Below are positions 46,507 through 56,120 of a stretch of 64,000 nucleotides of DNA, piece after piece; position 1 is the first letter of the stretch; each line of letters opens with the position of its first letter. The notes beneath the pieces were generated by a model. The model was given only the letters and a program-made list of their open reading frames with translations, did no database searches and had not been told where the DNA came from. Origin of the DNA: Oscillospiraceae bacterium (GTDB lineage Bacteria > Bacillota > Clostridia > Oscillospirales > Ruminococcaceae); the NCBI GenBank assembly GCA_015067215.1, contig SVMW01000005.1, positions 1 to 64,000 of the forward strand, given 5' to 3'. A program made the translations under genes and the position numbers.

Positions 46507-47748
46507 ATGAGTGTATCAACACAGATAGAACGCCTGCAGGCGGACAGAAACACCATCAGAACCAAACTGATTGAACTTGGGCTTGTGCAGACGGGCGCCA
46601 ACCTGACTGCCTGTGCTGCAGCTATTGAAGGCGTGGTTAAACGTGGTGCTGTTGACGTTGAAATAAAAGAAGGTACAAGCTACACCATCCCTGCGGGGTA
46701 CCATAACGGCAGCGGTGTTGTAAAAGCAATAACCGATACTGCAGGCGAAGCGGAAAAATATAAAACACAGGCAAAAGGCCCGATTACACCAACCAAAAAG
46801 CAGCAAAGTATTACACCTGACGAAGGATATTATGCATTAAGTGCAGTTACCGTTGATGCAATCCCTGCAGAATATCAGGATGTATCCAGTGTTACTGCCA
46901 CAAAGGATGATGTGCTTGTAGGGAAAATTTTTGTAGACAGCCTTGGCAATATCATCACAGGTGAAATGTCAAACAATGGTGCAGCGGGAAAAACACTTGA
47001 TGTGACTACAATTTCCTACACCATTCCAAAAGGTTATCACAGCGGCACGGGCAAGGTTAACATTGTACTTGAGGAAAAAACTGTGGTGCCTAAAAAAACG
47101 GTGCAGACGATTACGCCGGCTGACGGCAAGGTTTTAAGCAAGGTGACGGTGAGTGCAATCCCTGATGAATACATCACCACCAATGATGCGGATGCGGTGG
47201 CGGCAGATATTCTTGCAGGCAAGACGGCATATGTGAATGGTGTGAAGGTAACCGGTGAAATGCTAAACAATGGCGCAGTTAACGAAAAGATAAGCAACCC
47301 TGGTTCATCACAGTTGCTTAATGGCGTAACATTTTCATACGCAATTCCAAAAGGCTACCATGACGGCAATGGTAAAGTTGAGGTTGTGGCGGAAACAGCA
47401 AGAATCACACCTGTAAAAGACCCTGACGGAAACAGCACAGTGTTGTTTCCAACAACTACTAATGGAGTAGGTGCCTTCTTTGACAAGGTAGTAGTAGAGT
47501 CTATCCCGCCTGAATACATCACCACCGATGATGCCGATGCAGTGGCAGCAAACCTGCTTAAAGACAAAACAGCCTATGTGGACGGCGTAAAGGTGACAGG
47601 CAGTATGCCGAACAACGGCAAGGTAACAGCAGCCATTGAAGGCCTTACAGCTGCCACATCAAGCTACACTATTCCTGCAGGTTATCACAACGGCAGCGGC
47701 ACAGTAAGCCTTACAGGTGATATTGAAGAAGCACTTGCGGCAATTTAA
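46507..47748 (+). CDS. Phage tail fibre protein with repeated domains
   Basis: Repeats of SYTIPxGYHxGxGxV and (A)DAVAAxILxGKTAYVxGVKVTGxMxNNG. Confidence 0.75.
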   Translation: MSVSTQIERLQADRNTIRTKLIELGLVQTGANLTACAAAIEGVVKRGAVDVEIKEGTSYTIPAGYHNGSGVVKAITDTAGEAEKYKTQAKGPITPTKKQQSITPDEGYYALSAVTVDAIPAEYQDVSSVTATKDDVLVGKIFVDSLGNIITGEMSNNGAAGKTLDVTTISYTIPKGYHSGTGKVNIVLEEKTVVPKKTVQTITPADGKVLSKVTVSAIPDEYITTNDADAVAADILAGKTAYVNGVKVTGEMLNNGAVNEKISNPGSSQLLNGVTFSYAIPKGYHDGNGKVEVVAETARITPVKDPDGNSTVLFPTTTNGVGAFFDKVVVESIPPEYITTDDADAVAANLLKDKTAYVDGVKVTGSMPNNGKVTAAIEGLTAATSSYTIPAGYHNGSGTVSLTGDIEEALAAI

Positions 47749-47760
47749 GGCGGTGATGCT

Positions 47761-50118
47761 ATGAGTATTCAGAGCGAAATCAACAGAATAAACAGCAATA
47801 TTGCCAGCACCTATTCCGCTTTGGAACAGCAGGGTGCGGCAATGCCTGCTGCCCTTAACAGCGATAACCTTGCGGCAACGGTGGCAACGCTCAGCAACGG
47901 CACAAAGGTTTATTATGTGGAAGGCACAGGCACAACAGCAGGTGTGTGGACAGGCTCAATTGACGGGCTGACAGCTTACTATGACGGCTTGGCTATCCTG
48001 TATAAAATCAACATTGCAGGGGCAACTGCAACAACACTTAATATCAATGGTTTGGGTGCAATCACCTGTCGCAGAAATGCAGGTGCTTTGACAACCCATG
48101 TTCCTGTAAACAGTGTAATTCTGCTGACATATACAACCATTGACGGAACAGGTTATTTCACCTGGGCAGACTATGACAGCAACACAAAGGTAACACAGGC
48201 TGCAGCAATCACAACAGCAGGTGAATATCCTGTAATGCTTGGTTACAGCACAGCCACAACAGCAGTTACCAATACACTGAAAAAGACAACAACATTAAAG
48301 TACAACCCAAGCACAAAGGTGCTGACAGCACCGACTGTTAAGGGTAACCTGACAGGCAATGCCGACACAGCAACAAAAGCCTCACAGGATGCAAATGGCA
48401 ACAATATTGCCGCAACCTATGCCACAAAAGCAGAAGTTGCAGAAAAAGCTGTGCCTGACTATGTTGTAACCGAAGCGGAAAGACTTGCCGCCCTTGTGCA
48501 GACAAGACAGGGTGAAAACACAATGACAATGATGTTCGGCAGTGATGTTCACCTGTCACTGACCAATGCAAACTCTGCACAGATGGTGGAAAGCGTAACC
48601 CATGCAGGACAGGCTATGGATATCCTTAAAAAGTCGGTTCATATTGACTTTTCGGCAATACTTGGCGACCTGATATGGGACGGGGACACAAACGAAGTGG
48701 GCACACAGACCATGAGAAAGGTACACAGCCTGCTGGGTGAACACGATTTCTGGACAGAGGGCAACCACGACTGTCAGTACAACGGTGAAACTATAACAAG
48801 ACAGCAGAAGTTTGCAAACACAGGCAAATGGAACGAAGGTGCGGTATATGACGGCGCAAACAGACTTGGCGGTTACTGCTACAGGGACTACAGCGCATAT
48901 AAAGTGAGGGTGATATGCCTTAACACCTGTGAGGATACAACAGGCGATATGACCATAAGCACGGCACAGCTTAACTGGCTTGCAGCGGCAATCAGCACAA
49001 TGGCTGACGGCTGGAAATGTATTCTTCTGTCACATCATCCCCTTAACTGGCTGGGTAACAGCACGGCTGTTATGAACACAGTTGCCACATATAAGGATAA
49101 AGTTCTGTGCAATATTCACGGGCACGCTCACTGTTACCTTGTGGCAGAACTTGGCACAACAGGGGTAAAGCGTATAACAATACCAAATATCAACTTTTAC
49201 CGCAACAACGAGTACGGCACAAATGGTGCAACGGAATACGGCGGTGTTGAAAATGGTGAAAGCACCACATACAACAAAACAGCAGACAGTGCAAATGACA
49301 CAGCTTTCTGTGTGCTTACCCTTGACCTTGACAATATGATTATCTACGCTGACCGCTACGGAGCAGGGTATGACAGGGTGATAAGTCTCGAAGCAGAACT
49401 TGAAACATTTACTGTTACAAATTCTCTCACAAAAACAAGCACCAGCAACAGTGCAACAACTGCAGTTGAAGGTTCGGGTTATACAGCTACACTTACTGCA
49501 GACAGCGGTTATGAATTAAGCACAGTTAAGGTAACAATGGGCGGTACAGATGTAACAAGCAGTGTATACAGCAATGGGAAAATCACTATTTCTTCCGTTA
49601 CAGGCGATATCGTTATTACAGCGGTATCTACCGAAGCAGTTGTGACACCAACATATACAAACCTTGTACCGACAAGCCTTGCTTCAGGCGGAGGCAGCGT
49701 TTACAACAGTACAGGTTATAAAAACGGTTACCGTCTGAACTCCAGTGGTACAGAAACGGCGCTGACTGGTGCAGCTTGTACAGGGTTTATACCATATAAC
49801 GACCAGGTTATCCGACTGTTCGGTTCAAAATCCAAATATCTGAGCGACACAGGCTGGTATATTCAGTGTTACGACAGTTCATTTGCACATAGTGGCGGTG
49901 TGGCAGGTTCGGGTATATCAGCTGACACCACATTTGCTGTGCACCCGATATTAAAAACAGCAGACGGCAGCAATGCGTATATGTGGACTATCGACCCGAA
50001 CAGTATTAGCAACGCAACAATCAAGAACTATCTGCTCAATGCTGTATATATCCGTATATCAGCACCAAGCTGTGCAGGCAGCGATATGATTGTTACATTT
50101 GACGAACCGATAGAATAA
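47761..50118 (+). CDS. Phage tail protein with embedded calcineurin-like metallophosphoesterase domain
   Basis: FGSDVH, GDLIWDGD, EGNHD, LLSHHPL, IHGHAH motifs in order; fibre-like N-terminus. Confidence 0.85.
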   Translation: MSIQSEINRINSNIASTYSALEQQGAAMPAALNSDNLAATVATLSNGTKVYYVEGTGTTAGVWTGSIDGLTAYYDGLAILYKINIAGATATTLNINGLGAITCRRNAGALTTHVPVNSVILLTYTTIDGTGYFTWADYDSNTKVTQAAAITTAGEYPVMLGYSTATTAVTNTLKKTTTLKYNPSTKVLTAPTVKGNLTGNADTATKASQDANGNNIAATYATKAEVAEKAVPDYVVTEAERLAALVQTRQGENTMTMMFGSDVHLSLTNANSAQMVESVTHAGQAMDILKKSVHIDFSAILGDLIWDGDTNEVGTQTMRKVHSLLGEHDFWTEGNHDCQYNGETITRQQKFANTGKWNEGAVYDGANRLGGYCYRDYSAYKVRVICLNTCEDTTGDMTISTAQLNWLAAAISTMADGWKCILLSHHPLNWLGNSTAVMNTVATYKDKVLCNIHGHAHCYLVAELGTTGVKRITIPNINFYRNNEYGTNGATEYGGVENGESTTYNKTADSANDTAFCVLTLDLDNMIIYADRYGAGYDRVISLEAELETFTVTNSLTKTSTSNSATTAVEGSGYTATLTADSGYELSTVKVTMGGTDVTSSVYSNGKITISSVTGDIVITAVSTEAVVTPTYTNLVPTSLASGGGSVYNSTGYKNGYRLNSSGTETALTGAACTGFIPYNDQVIRLFGSKSKYLSDTGWYIQCYDSSFAHSGGVAGSGISADTTFAVHPILKTADGSNAYMWTIDPNSISNATIKNYLLNAVYIRISAPSCAGSDMIVTFDEPIE

Positions 50119-50129
50119 GGAGGGATATT

Positions 50130-50543
50130 ATGGCAGAACATAAAGCAAGCAGACTGGGTATGGACCTTAAAACACAGCTTAAAATAAATGACGCATACAC
50201 AAGAGGTATGCGTCTTGTATGGGAAAACCCGTTTCCTGAACAACAGTTCAGCGCACTGACAGTTGGATGTGACACCACAGAAAACGACCTTGTTGCGGTA
50301 AAATATAAAACAGCATCCACCTATACAGGCGGGAATGCATATTATGTATTCGGCAGAACAGGGGATAAGCTGGAAATGACAGCCTTTGCAGCAAAGCTGA
50401 GAAAAAGAACGGTTGAATTTGCAATAGGCGGTGTTATTTTTTCGAACGGCGGTTACTCATCATTTGGCAGTGAAGCCATAACAGCGGACAACAACATGAT
50501 ATGTCCTCTTGCGGTATATGTTTACAAAGATTTTTTCAAGTAA
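50130..50543 (+). CDS. Phage protein of unknown function
   Basis: 137 aa, MAEHKASRLGMDLKTQLKINDAYTRGM..., between fibre and endolysin. Confidence 0.5.
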   Translation: MAEHKASRLGMDLKTQLKINDAYTRGMRLVWENPFPEQQFSALTVGCDTTENDLVAVKYKTASTYTGGNAYYVFGRTGDKLEMTAFAAKLRKRTVEFAIGGVIFSNGGYSSFGSEAITADNNMICPLAVYVYKDFFK

Positions 50544-50555
50544 TGGGGAGGTACA

Positions 50556-51293
50556 ATGAATCTGAAGATTATTGATATATCCCGATATCAGCCGTCGGTT
50601 GATTATGCTCAGACGGTGCAGGACTGTGACGGGGTAATACTCCGCGCGGGACTTACATACTGGGGTGCACAGAATATGGGCAGGGACTCTTGCTTTGAAA
50701 AACATTATGAAGGTTTCAAGACTGTGGGATGTCCTGTAGGCGCATATTATTATTCTGCAGCAGACACTGTGCAGATGGCGGAAAAGGAAGCGGAATATTT
50801 TATATCTCTGCTTAAAGGAAAACAGTTTGAACTGCCTGTTTACTTTGATGTGGAAAACAACCAGCGTCAGGGCAGCCTGACAAAGGAACAGCTTACACAG
50901 ATTGTGGACGCATTCTGTTCGAGGATGGAAAAGGCAGGGTATTTTGTGGGGATATATGCTTCAACCAGCTGGCTTAAAAACAAAATGGACAGCGGTTATC
51001 TTGGCAAAAAATACACCTTGTGGAAAGCGGACTATCGTCTGCTGTATGACAAAAAAATCCCATGTCATATGCATCAGTACACATCATCAGGGGCGGTAAA
51101 AGGGATAAGCGGAAATGTGGATATTTCCCATTGTTATATGGATTTTGCATCGGTAATAACCGCAAAGGGATTTAATGGCTTTACGGGACAGACCGGGCTT
51201 AAAACTTTCACCGTCAAAGCACCGCAGAAGGAAATTTCCGCGTTTGTTGCAAAGGCAGAGGAAATGGAAATTAAAAATTATACAGTGACATAA
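50556..51293 (+). CDS. GH25 muramidase endolysin
   Basis: LKIIDISRYQPSVDYAQT, GAYYYSAADT, LPVYFDVENN, AGYFVGIYAS motifs; adjacent to holin. Confidence 0.9.
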   Translation: MNLKIIDISRYQPSVDYAQTVQDCDGVILRAGLTYWGAQNMGRDSCFEKHYEGFKTVGCPVGAYYYSAADTVQMAEKEAEYFISLLKGKQFELPVYFDVENNQRQGSLTKEQLTQIVDAFCSRMEKAGYFVGIYASTSWLKNKMDSGYLGKKYTLWKADYRLLYDKKIPCHMHQYTSSGAVKGISGNVDISHCYMDFASVITAKGFNGFTGQTGLKTFTVKAPQKEISAFVAKAEEMEIKNYTVT

Positions 51294-51302
51294 ATTTGCA
51301 AC

Positions 51303-51330
51303 AGGGAGGCAAAGCCTGCCTCCCTTCTTT
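51303..51330 (+). terminator. Terminator-like hairpin between endolysin and holin
   Basis: AGGGAGGCA-AAGCC-TGCCTCCCT-TCTTT. Confidence 0.6.
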
Positions 51331-51347
51331 AAAAGAAAGGAGGTACA

Positions 51348-51803
51348 ATGAAAGATATTGACAGAATAAAAATTGTGTTTATCACAGTGTTCACAGCGGT
51401 AAACACCGCCCTGGGCAGCCTTGCAGTACCTTTTTATCTGCTTGTTGTGACAAATATTATCGACTACGGTACAGGAATATGTGCATCTGTGTGCATGGGA
51501 GAAAAAATTTCCAGCGCAAAAGGGTTTAAGGGCATTGCAAAAAAAGTGTGCATGTGGCTGCTGGTACTTGTAGGTGCAATTGTGGATTATATGATGCTTG
51601 AGCTGTCTCATACACTGCATATTGAAACAGGCTTCGGCAGTCTGGTGGCTGTTGCGGTGGTGTTCTGGCTGCTTGCCAACGAACTTATTTCCATTCTGGA
51701 AAACATAGGGGACATAGGAGTACCGTTGCCTGCATTTTTAATGAAAATTCTGGAGATGATAAAAGAAAAAACCGAATATACTGCGGAAAATGAGCAGGAA
51801 TGA
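51348..51803 (+). CDS. Phage holin (toxin secretion/phage lysis holin family)
   Basis: VTNIIDYGTGICASVCMGEKISSAKGFKGIAKKVCMWLLVLVGAIVDYMM. Confidence 0.85.
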   Translation: MKDIDRIKIVFITVFTAVNTALGSLAVPFYLLVVTNIIDYGTGICASVCMGEKISSAKGFKGIAKKVCMWLLVLVGAIVDYMMLELSHTLHIETGFGSLVAVAVVFWLLANELISILENIGDIGVPLPAFLMKILEMIKEKTEYTAENEQE

Positions 51804-51987
51804 CGGAATAAAGTGTGAAAAGATATTTATATTTTATAAACTGTCAGTCCGATTTTGCGGGATGCAGCGAATGCTCTTGTTCATACTGTTGTTTTTTATT
51901 GAACCAAAAAGAAAGATCAATCTTCTGTTTTTATTTGTATAAACATTTAATATGAACTGAATAAAATCTGTTTTATGGCAAATACTA

Positions 51988-52006
51988 TCTGCAGATATAC
52001 TGCAGA
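51988..52006. promoter_or_regulatory. Perfect 19-bp palindrome just upstream of mazF
   Basis: TCTGCAG-ATATA-CTGCAGA, 15 nt before the ATG at 52022. Confidence 0.5.
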
Positions 52007-52021
52007 AAGGATTTGAAAAAT

Positions 52022-52369
52022 ATGGATATAAACCGTGGTGAAGTTTACTATGCTGATTTAAGCCCTGTAGTCGGCTGTGAACAGGGTGGTACACGCCCTG
52101 TGGTAATTGTGCAGAACAATGTGGGCAACCGACATTCCCCTACCGTTATTGCAGCGGCAATAACCTCCCGGCAGGACAAAACCAGCATGCCTACACACAT
52201 CAGCGTCAAAGGTGAAAGCTGCGGACTTGCCAAAGACAGCGTTGTGCTGCTGGAGCAGATAAGAACAATTGACAAGCAGCGCCTGCGGGAAAAAACAGGC
52301 AGACTGACAAATGAAGATATAAAAAAACTTAATATTGCACTGAATATAAGTTTCGGGCTTAACGAATAA
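52022..52369 (+). CDS. mazF: MazF/PemK-family endoribonuclease toxin
   Basis: MDINRGEVYYADLSPVVGCEQGGTRPVVIVQNNVGNRHSPTVIAAAITSR..., VVLLEQIRTIDKQRL. Confidence 0.95.
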   Translation: MDINRGEVYYADLSPVVGCEQGGTRPVVIVQNNVGNRHSPTVIAAAITSRQDKTSMPTHISVKGESCGLAKDSVVLLEQIRTIDKQRLREKTGRLTNEDIKKLNIALNISFGLNE

Positions 52370-52386
52370 CTACTTAACATATTTAA

Positions 52387-52440
52387 AACAGAATTAATCC
52401 GGCGGGCTGTTGCACGGCATTGTGCAGCCCGCCGTTCTGT
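52387..52440. terminator. Terminator hairpin after mazF
   Basis: GGCGGGCTG...CAGCCCGCC with outer AACAGAA/TTCTGTT arms. Confidence 0.75.
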
Positions 52441-52485
52441 TTGCAGACAAAGAAATTATACATTGCACAAAATCTATATCATTTG

Positions 52486-52515
52486 TTGACAATGCAAATG
52501 CAAAAAGAGTATATT
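52486..52515 (+). promoter_or_regulatory. Sigma-A-like promoter for the aminopeptidase gene
   Basis: TTGACA (52486-52491), 18-bp spacer, TATATT (52510-52515). Confidence 0.6.
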
Positions 52516-52559
52516 TAAAACATATATAATTACCTTTAAAATGAGGATGTGAAACTATT

Positions 52560-53864
52560 ATGGACAACAGAGTGTCAAAAGGTCTTGTGGACTTTTTAAA
52601 TAACAGCCACAGCCATTTTCACGCAGTGGAAAATGTAAAAAAACAGCTTGTGGAAAACGGCTTTGCCGAAATCTGCGAAGGTGAAAAATGGAACGTTGAA
52701 AAGGGCGGAAAATATTTTGTAACCCGCAACGATTCTTCCCTTATTGCATTTAAAATTCCTGAAAATGAATATGTGGGCTTCAACATCGTGGCAAGCCACA
52801 GTGATTCTCCTTGCTTTAAAATCAAGGAAAAAGGGGAACTTGTGCAGGGTGAATATGTTTCCCTAAACACAGAGCGTTACGGCGGTATGATTATGTCCAC
52901 CTGGCTTGACCGCCCTTTGTCCGTTGCAGGCAGGGTCATGGTTAAAACCAAAAACGGTTTTGAATCAAAACTTGTGGATATTGACAAAAACCTGCTTATA
53001 ATACCTAACCTTGCAATACACATGGACCGCACAGCAAACGACGGCAAAAAGTTTAACCCGCAGAGCGATATGCTGCCGCTGTTTGGCGATTTGAGCCGCA
53101 AGGGTCAGTTTGAACAGGTGATTGCTGATGCTGCCGGTGTGGCAAAGGAAGATATAATTGCAAAAGATCTGTATCTTTACAATCGCGACAACGCCTGCTT
53201 TATGGGGCTTGAAGATGAGTTTATCGGCAGCGGCAGACTTGATGACCTGCAGTGTGTTTACACATCTATGGACGGCTTTATTCATGCAGGACATTCAGAT
53301 AGTATTGCGGTGCTGGCTGTGTTTGACAACGAAGAAGTTGGCAGCGAAACCAAACAGGGCGCGGCATCCACATTCCTTTTTAACACACTTACACGAATCA
53401 ACATCGTGCTTGGTTACGATGATGAAAAGTATATGATGGCACTGTGTCATTCCTTTATGATTTCTGCGGACAATGCACACTCAGTACATCCTAACAATAT
53501 GAGCATTGCGGACCCTACCAACCGTCCTTATATCAACAAAGGCGTGGTTGTTAAACACAATGCAAACCAGCGTTACACAACCGATGCAGTAAGCAATGCG
53601 GTGTTTAAACAGCTGGCAGAAAAAGCAGGTGCAGAACTGCAGCATTTTGCAAACCGCAGTGATATTCTTGGCGGCGGCACACTTGGCAATATTTCCAATA
53701 ACCGCGTGGCGCTCAACACAGTGGACATCGGTTTGCCTCAGTTTGCAATGCACTCCAGTTTTGAAACTGCAGGGGTAAAAGATACCGAAGATTTTGCAGC
53801 AATCTGCAAAGTGTTCTATGAATGTTCAGTAGTTAAAAACGGCAATAATTATACATTGAAATAA
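52560..53864 (+). CDS. M18 family aminopeptidase
   Basis: VASHSDSPCFKIK, GGMIMSTWLDRPLSVAGRV, SGRLDDLQC, DNEEVGSETKQGA, DNAHSVHPN. Confidence 0.95.
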   Translation: MDNRVSKGLVDFLNNSHSHFHAVENVKKQLVENGFAEICEGEKWNVEKGGKYFVTRNDSSLIAFKIPENEYVGFNIVASHSDSPCFKIKEKGELVQGEYVSLNTERYGGMIMSTWLDRPLSVAGRVMVKTKNGFESKLVDIDKNLLIIPNLAIHMDRTANDGKKFNPQSDMLPLFGDLSRKGQFEQVIADAAGVAKEDIIAKDLYLYNRDNACFMGLEDEFIGSGRLDDLQCVYTSMDGFIHAGHSDSIAVLAVFDNEEVGSETKQGAASTFLFNTLTRINIVLGYDDEKYMMALCHSFMISADNAHSVHPNNMSIADPTNRPYINKGVVVKHNANQRYTTDAVSNAVFKQLAEKAGAELQHFANRSDILGGGTLGNISNNRVALNTVDIGLPQFAMHSSFETAGVKDTEDFAAICKVFYECSVVKNGNNYTLK

Positions 53865-53877
53865 AGGTGGTACGATT

Positions 53878-54660
53878 ATGAAAATAGGCGTTATCGGCAC
53901 AGGTGTTATCGCTTCCGCAATGGTTACAGGTTTCTGTGACTGGGAATGTGAACACGAATTTATTCTCTCTCCAAGAAATGCAGAAAAATCTGCAGCACTT
54001 GCGGCAAAATATCCAAACTGTACAGTAGCAAAAGACAACCAGGATGTATTGGATAATTGCGAAACAGTTATCCTTGCGGTTGTTCCACAGAAAGCGGAAG
54101 AAATTCTTTCTCCGCTGACTTTCCGCAAAGATCTCAAGGTTATCAGCCTTATCCCGGTGCTCGGCCTTGAAAAAATTGCCGAAATTATCGGTGAAACAGC
54201 AATTCTTGTGGACGTATTGCCACTGCCATTTATCCGTCAGCGTATCGGACCTGTGGTTATCAATCCGCCTTGCAAGGAAATTGAAGATCTTATCAGACCA
54301 CTCGGCGATCTGATTGCCCTTGAGGACAAAACCGAAATGGCTGCAATGAGAACAATAACAGCACTTATGAGCCCGTTTTATGAACTGTGTTATGCTGTTA
54401 CCGAATGGGGCATGGAAAACTCTCTGAGCGAACCTGCTTCCAAAATGTATACAACCAGCTTTTTCAAAGCTCTCAGCATTATGGCAAGCCAGACAGAAGA
54501 AGGCAAACTGAAGGAACTTGCTGAAGAAATGACACCGGGCGGTCTCAACTGGCAGGCAACCAACTATCTTAAAGACAACGATGCTTTCCACCACTGGCAG
54601 CTTGCACTTGATGCAATAATGGAACGCGTGACAGGTGTTAAAAAAGAAGACAGAAAATAA
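53878..54660 (+). CDS. proC: Pyrroline-5-carboxylate reductase family protein
   Basis: MKIGVIGTGVIASAMVTGF; LSPRNAEKSAALAAKYP; VILAVVPQKAEEIL; TPGGLN near the C-terminus. Confidence 0.8.
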   Translation: MKIGVIGTGVIASAMVTGFCDWECEHEFILSPRNAEKSAALAAKYPNCTVAKDNQDVLDNCETVILAVVPQKAEEILSPLTFRKDLKVISLIPVLGLEKIAEIIGETAILVDVLPLPFIRQRIGPVVINPPCKEIEDLIRPLGDLIALEDKTEMAAMRTITALMSPFYELCYAVTEWGMENSLSEPASKMYTTSFFKALSIMASQTEEGKLKELAEEMTPGGLNWQATNYLKDNDAFHHWQLALDAIMERVTGVKKEDRK

Positions 54661-54675
54661 TACTTATATATGATT

Positions 54676-54711
54676 AAAACCGCTTTCAGTATAAAACTGA
54701 AAGCGGTTTTT
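54676..54711 (+). terminator. Rho-independent terminator
   Basis: AAAACCGCTTTCAGT-ATAAA-ACTGAAAGCGGTTTTT. Confidence 0.85.
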
Positions 54712-54853
54712 GATTGCGTAATATGGTGCATATAATATGTTGTTGAGTTAAAAAAGGCGTAAAACGGTCGGTATAATTCAGAAAATGTAATTCTGAGCGG
54801 CGTCAGGATTTTCTGTGTTTTATCAGACCGACGGCAGCCTATGCTTTATATAT

Positions 54854-55849
54854 TTATTTTTTGTTCATAATTACCTTTGCAACAGCTTCCACTACAGCAT
54901 ATGCTACGCCTGCAACAGGCCAGATAATCCAGGTGCGGTGCCATGCAAAGCTTGTAAAGCTTATGTACAGGTAAATTGCAGTTATACTGCACCAGTAGAT
55001 TGTTGCAATAGGGTCAAGACGGCGTTTTGTCTGTTTTTCAATGTCAGAAAACTCACCTTCCTGCAAAAGTTTCTGATAACATCCGTGAACAATACCCACT
55101 TTTACAAACAGGAATACTGCAACGGCAATAAGCAGGAGCAATATATCCACAAGAATTGTATAGATGTAGTCTTCAAAGCCAAAGCCGCTGAAAATCATAA
55201 GAGGGACAACACCTGCAATGCAAAGAGTAACACCGATAGCTATTGAATATATATAAGTTTTTTCAAAAGCAGCTTTTTTCTTTTCAACAATTCCTTTTAC
55301 GCCGTATTCAAGGGTGATGGCGCTTTTTTCAAGAAAGTCCCATTTACCGGTCTGAAGTCCGCACACAATCAGCACGGCAACACCCATTGCAACTATCAGC
55401 AGCAGTATTGCAACGCCAATGCCGCCCATAACATCTTCATAAGGTGCATATTTTGCCATTTCTGATATACCGCCGAGAAAGATGAGCGGTATTGGTGAAA
55501 TGATGCACAGTGCAACGCCGAGGCCAAAAAATCCGGCCAGCCTTTCACACAGTGACATATATGTATTTGCATCTTCTAAAGTTACAAGCACGCTTTCGTC
55601 ATAATCATAGCTTGCTGCGGTTTCTCTTGTAGGATTTACAGGGAGCTCTGTTATATCGTCTTTTAAAAGATAGTCGGTGGACACACCAAAAATGGAACTC
55701 ATTTTTATTATCTTGTCAAGGTCGGGAATGGATAAACCGCTTTCCCATTTGCTTACCGACTGTCGGCTTACTGCCAGTTTGTCTGCCAGCTGTTCCTGGC
55801 TCCAGCCCTGCTGTTTTCTTAAAGCTATTATTTTATCTGCCAATATCAT
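54854..55849 (-). CDS. XRE-family HTH protein with C-terminal membrane domain
   Basis: IIALRKQQGWSQEQLADKLAVSRQSVSKWESGLSIPDLDKIIKMS, followed by several TM segments. Confidence 0.88.
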   Translation of the reverse strand: MILADKIIALRKQQGWSQEQLADKLAVSRQSVSKWESGLSIPDLDKIIKMSSIFGVSTDYLLKDDITELPVNPTRETAASYDYDESVLVTLEDANTYMSLCERLAGFFGLGVALCIISPIPLIFLGGISEMAKYAPYEDVMGGIGVAILLLIVAMGVAVLIVCGLQTGKWDFLEKSAITLEYGVKGIVEKKKAAFEKTYIYSIAIGVTLCIAGVVPLMIFSGFGFEDYIYTILVDILLLLIAVAVFLFVKVGIVHGCYQKLLQEGEFSDIEKQTKRRLDPIATIYWCSITAIYLYISFTSFAWHRTWIIWPVAGVAYAVVEAVAKVIMNKK

Positions 55850-56120
55850 AATATCTTCCTTTCGCTTTTTACAATAAAACCAATTGCGGAATGAAAGCTT
55901 TCTTTATGCCTTAATTATACCTGCAACCACACAAAAAAGCTACCAATCAGTCTTGGAAAAATGTAAACCGACGGTTGCAGCAAAACTTTTTGCGGTTGCA
56001 AAAGCGGTTTCACCTGTTGTTTTTATATTATACATCATTTGTTCATATGTTTAACACTGTTTTACAACATTTTTTGTTTATCATAAATTATATAATATAA
56101 AATATACAGGAGGCGACAAA

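Noticed and set aside
51871-51942. 23-aa hydrophobic ORF MLLFILLFFIEPKRKINLLFLFV upstream of mazF, possible antitoxin or membrane toxin
   Set aside because: No convincing SD, AT-rich region, no resemblance to MazE-like antitoxins.
36033-54846. 11-bp repeat CAGCCTATGCT at 36033 and 54836 as possible prophage att sites
   Set aside because: The span would include mazF, pepM18 and proC-type housekeeping genes; both copies lie in terminator-like regions after minus-strand genes; too short to support.
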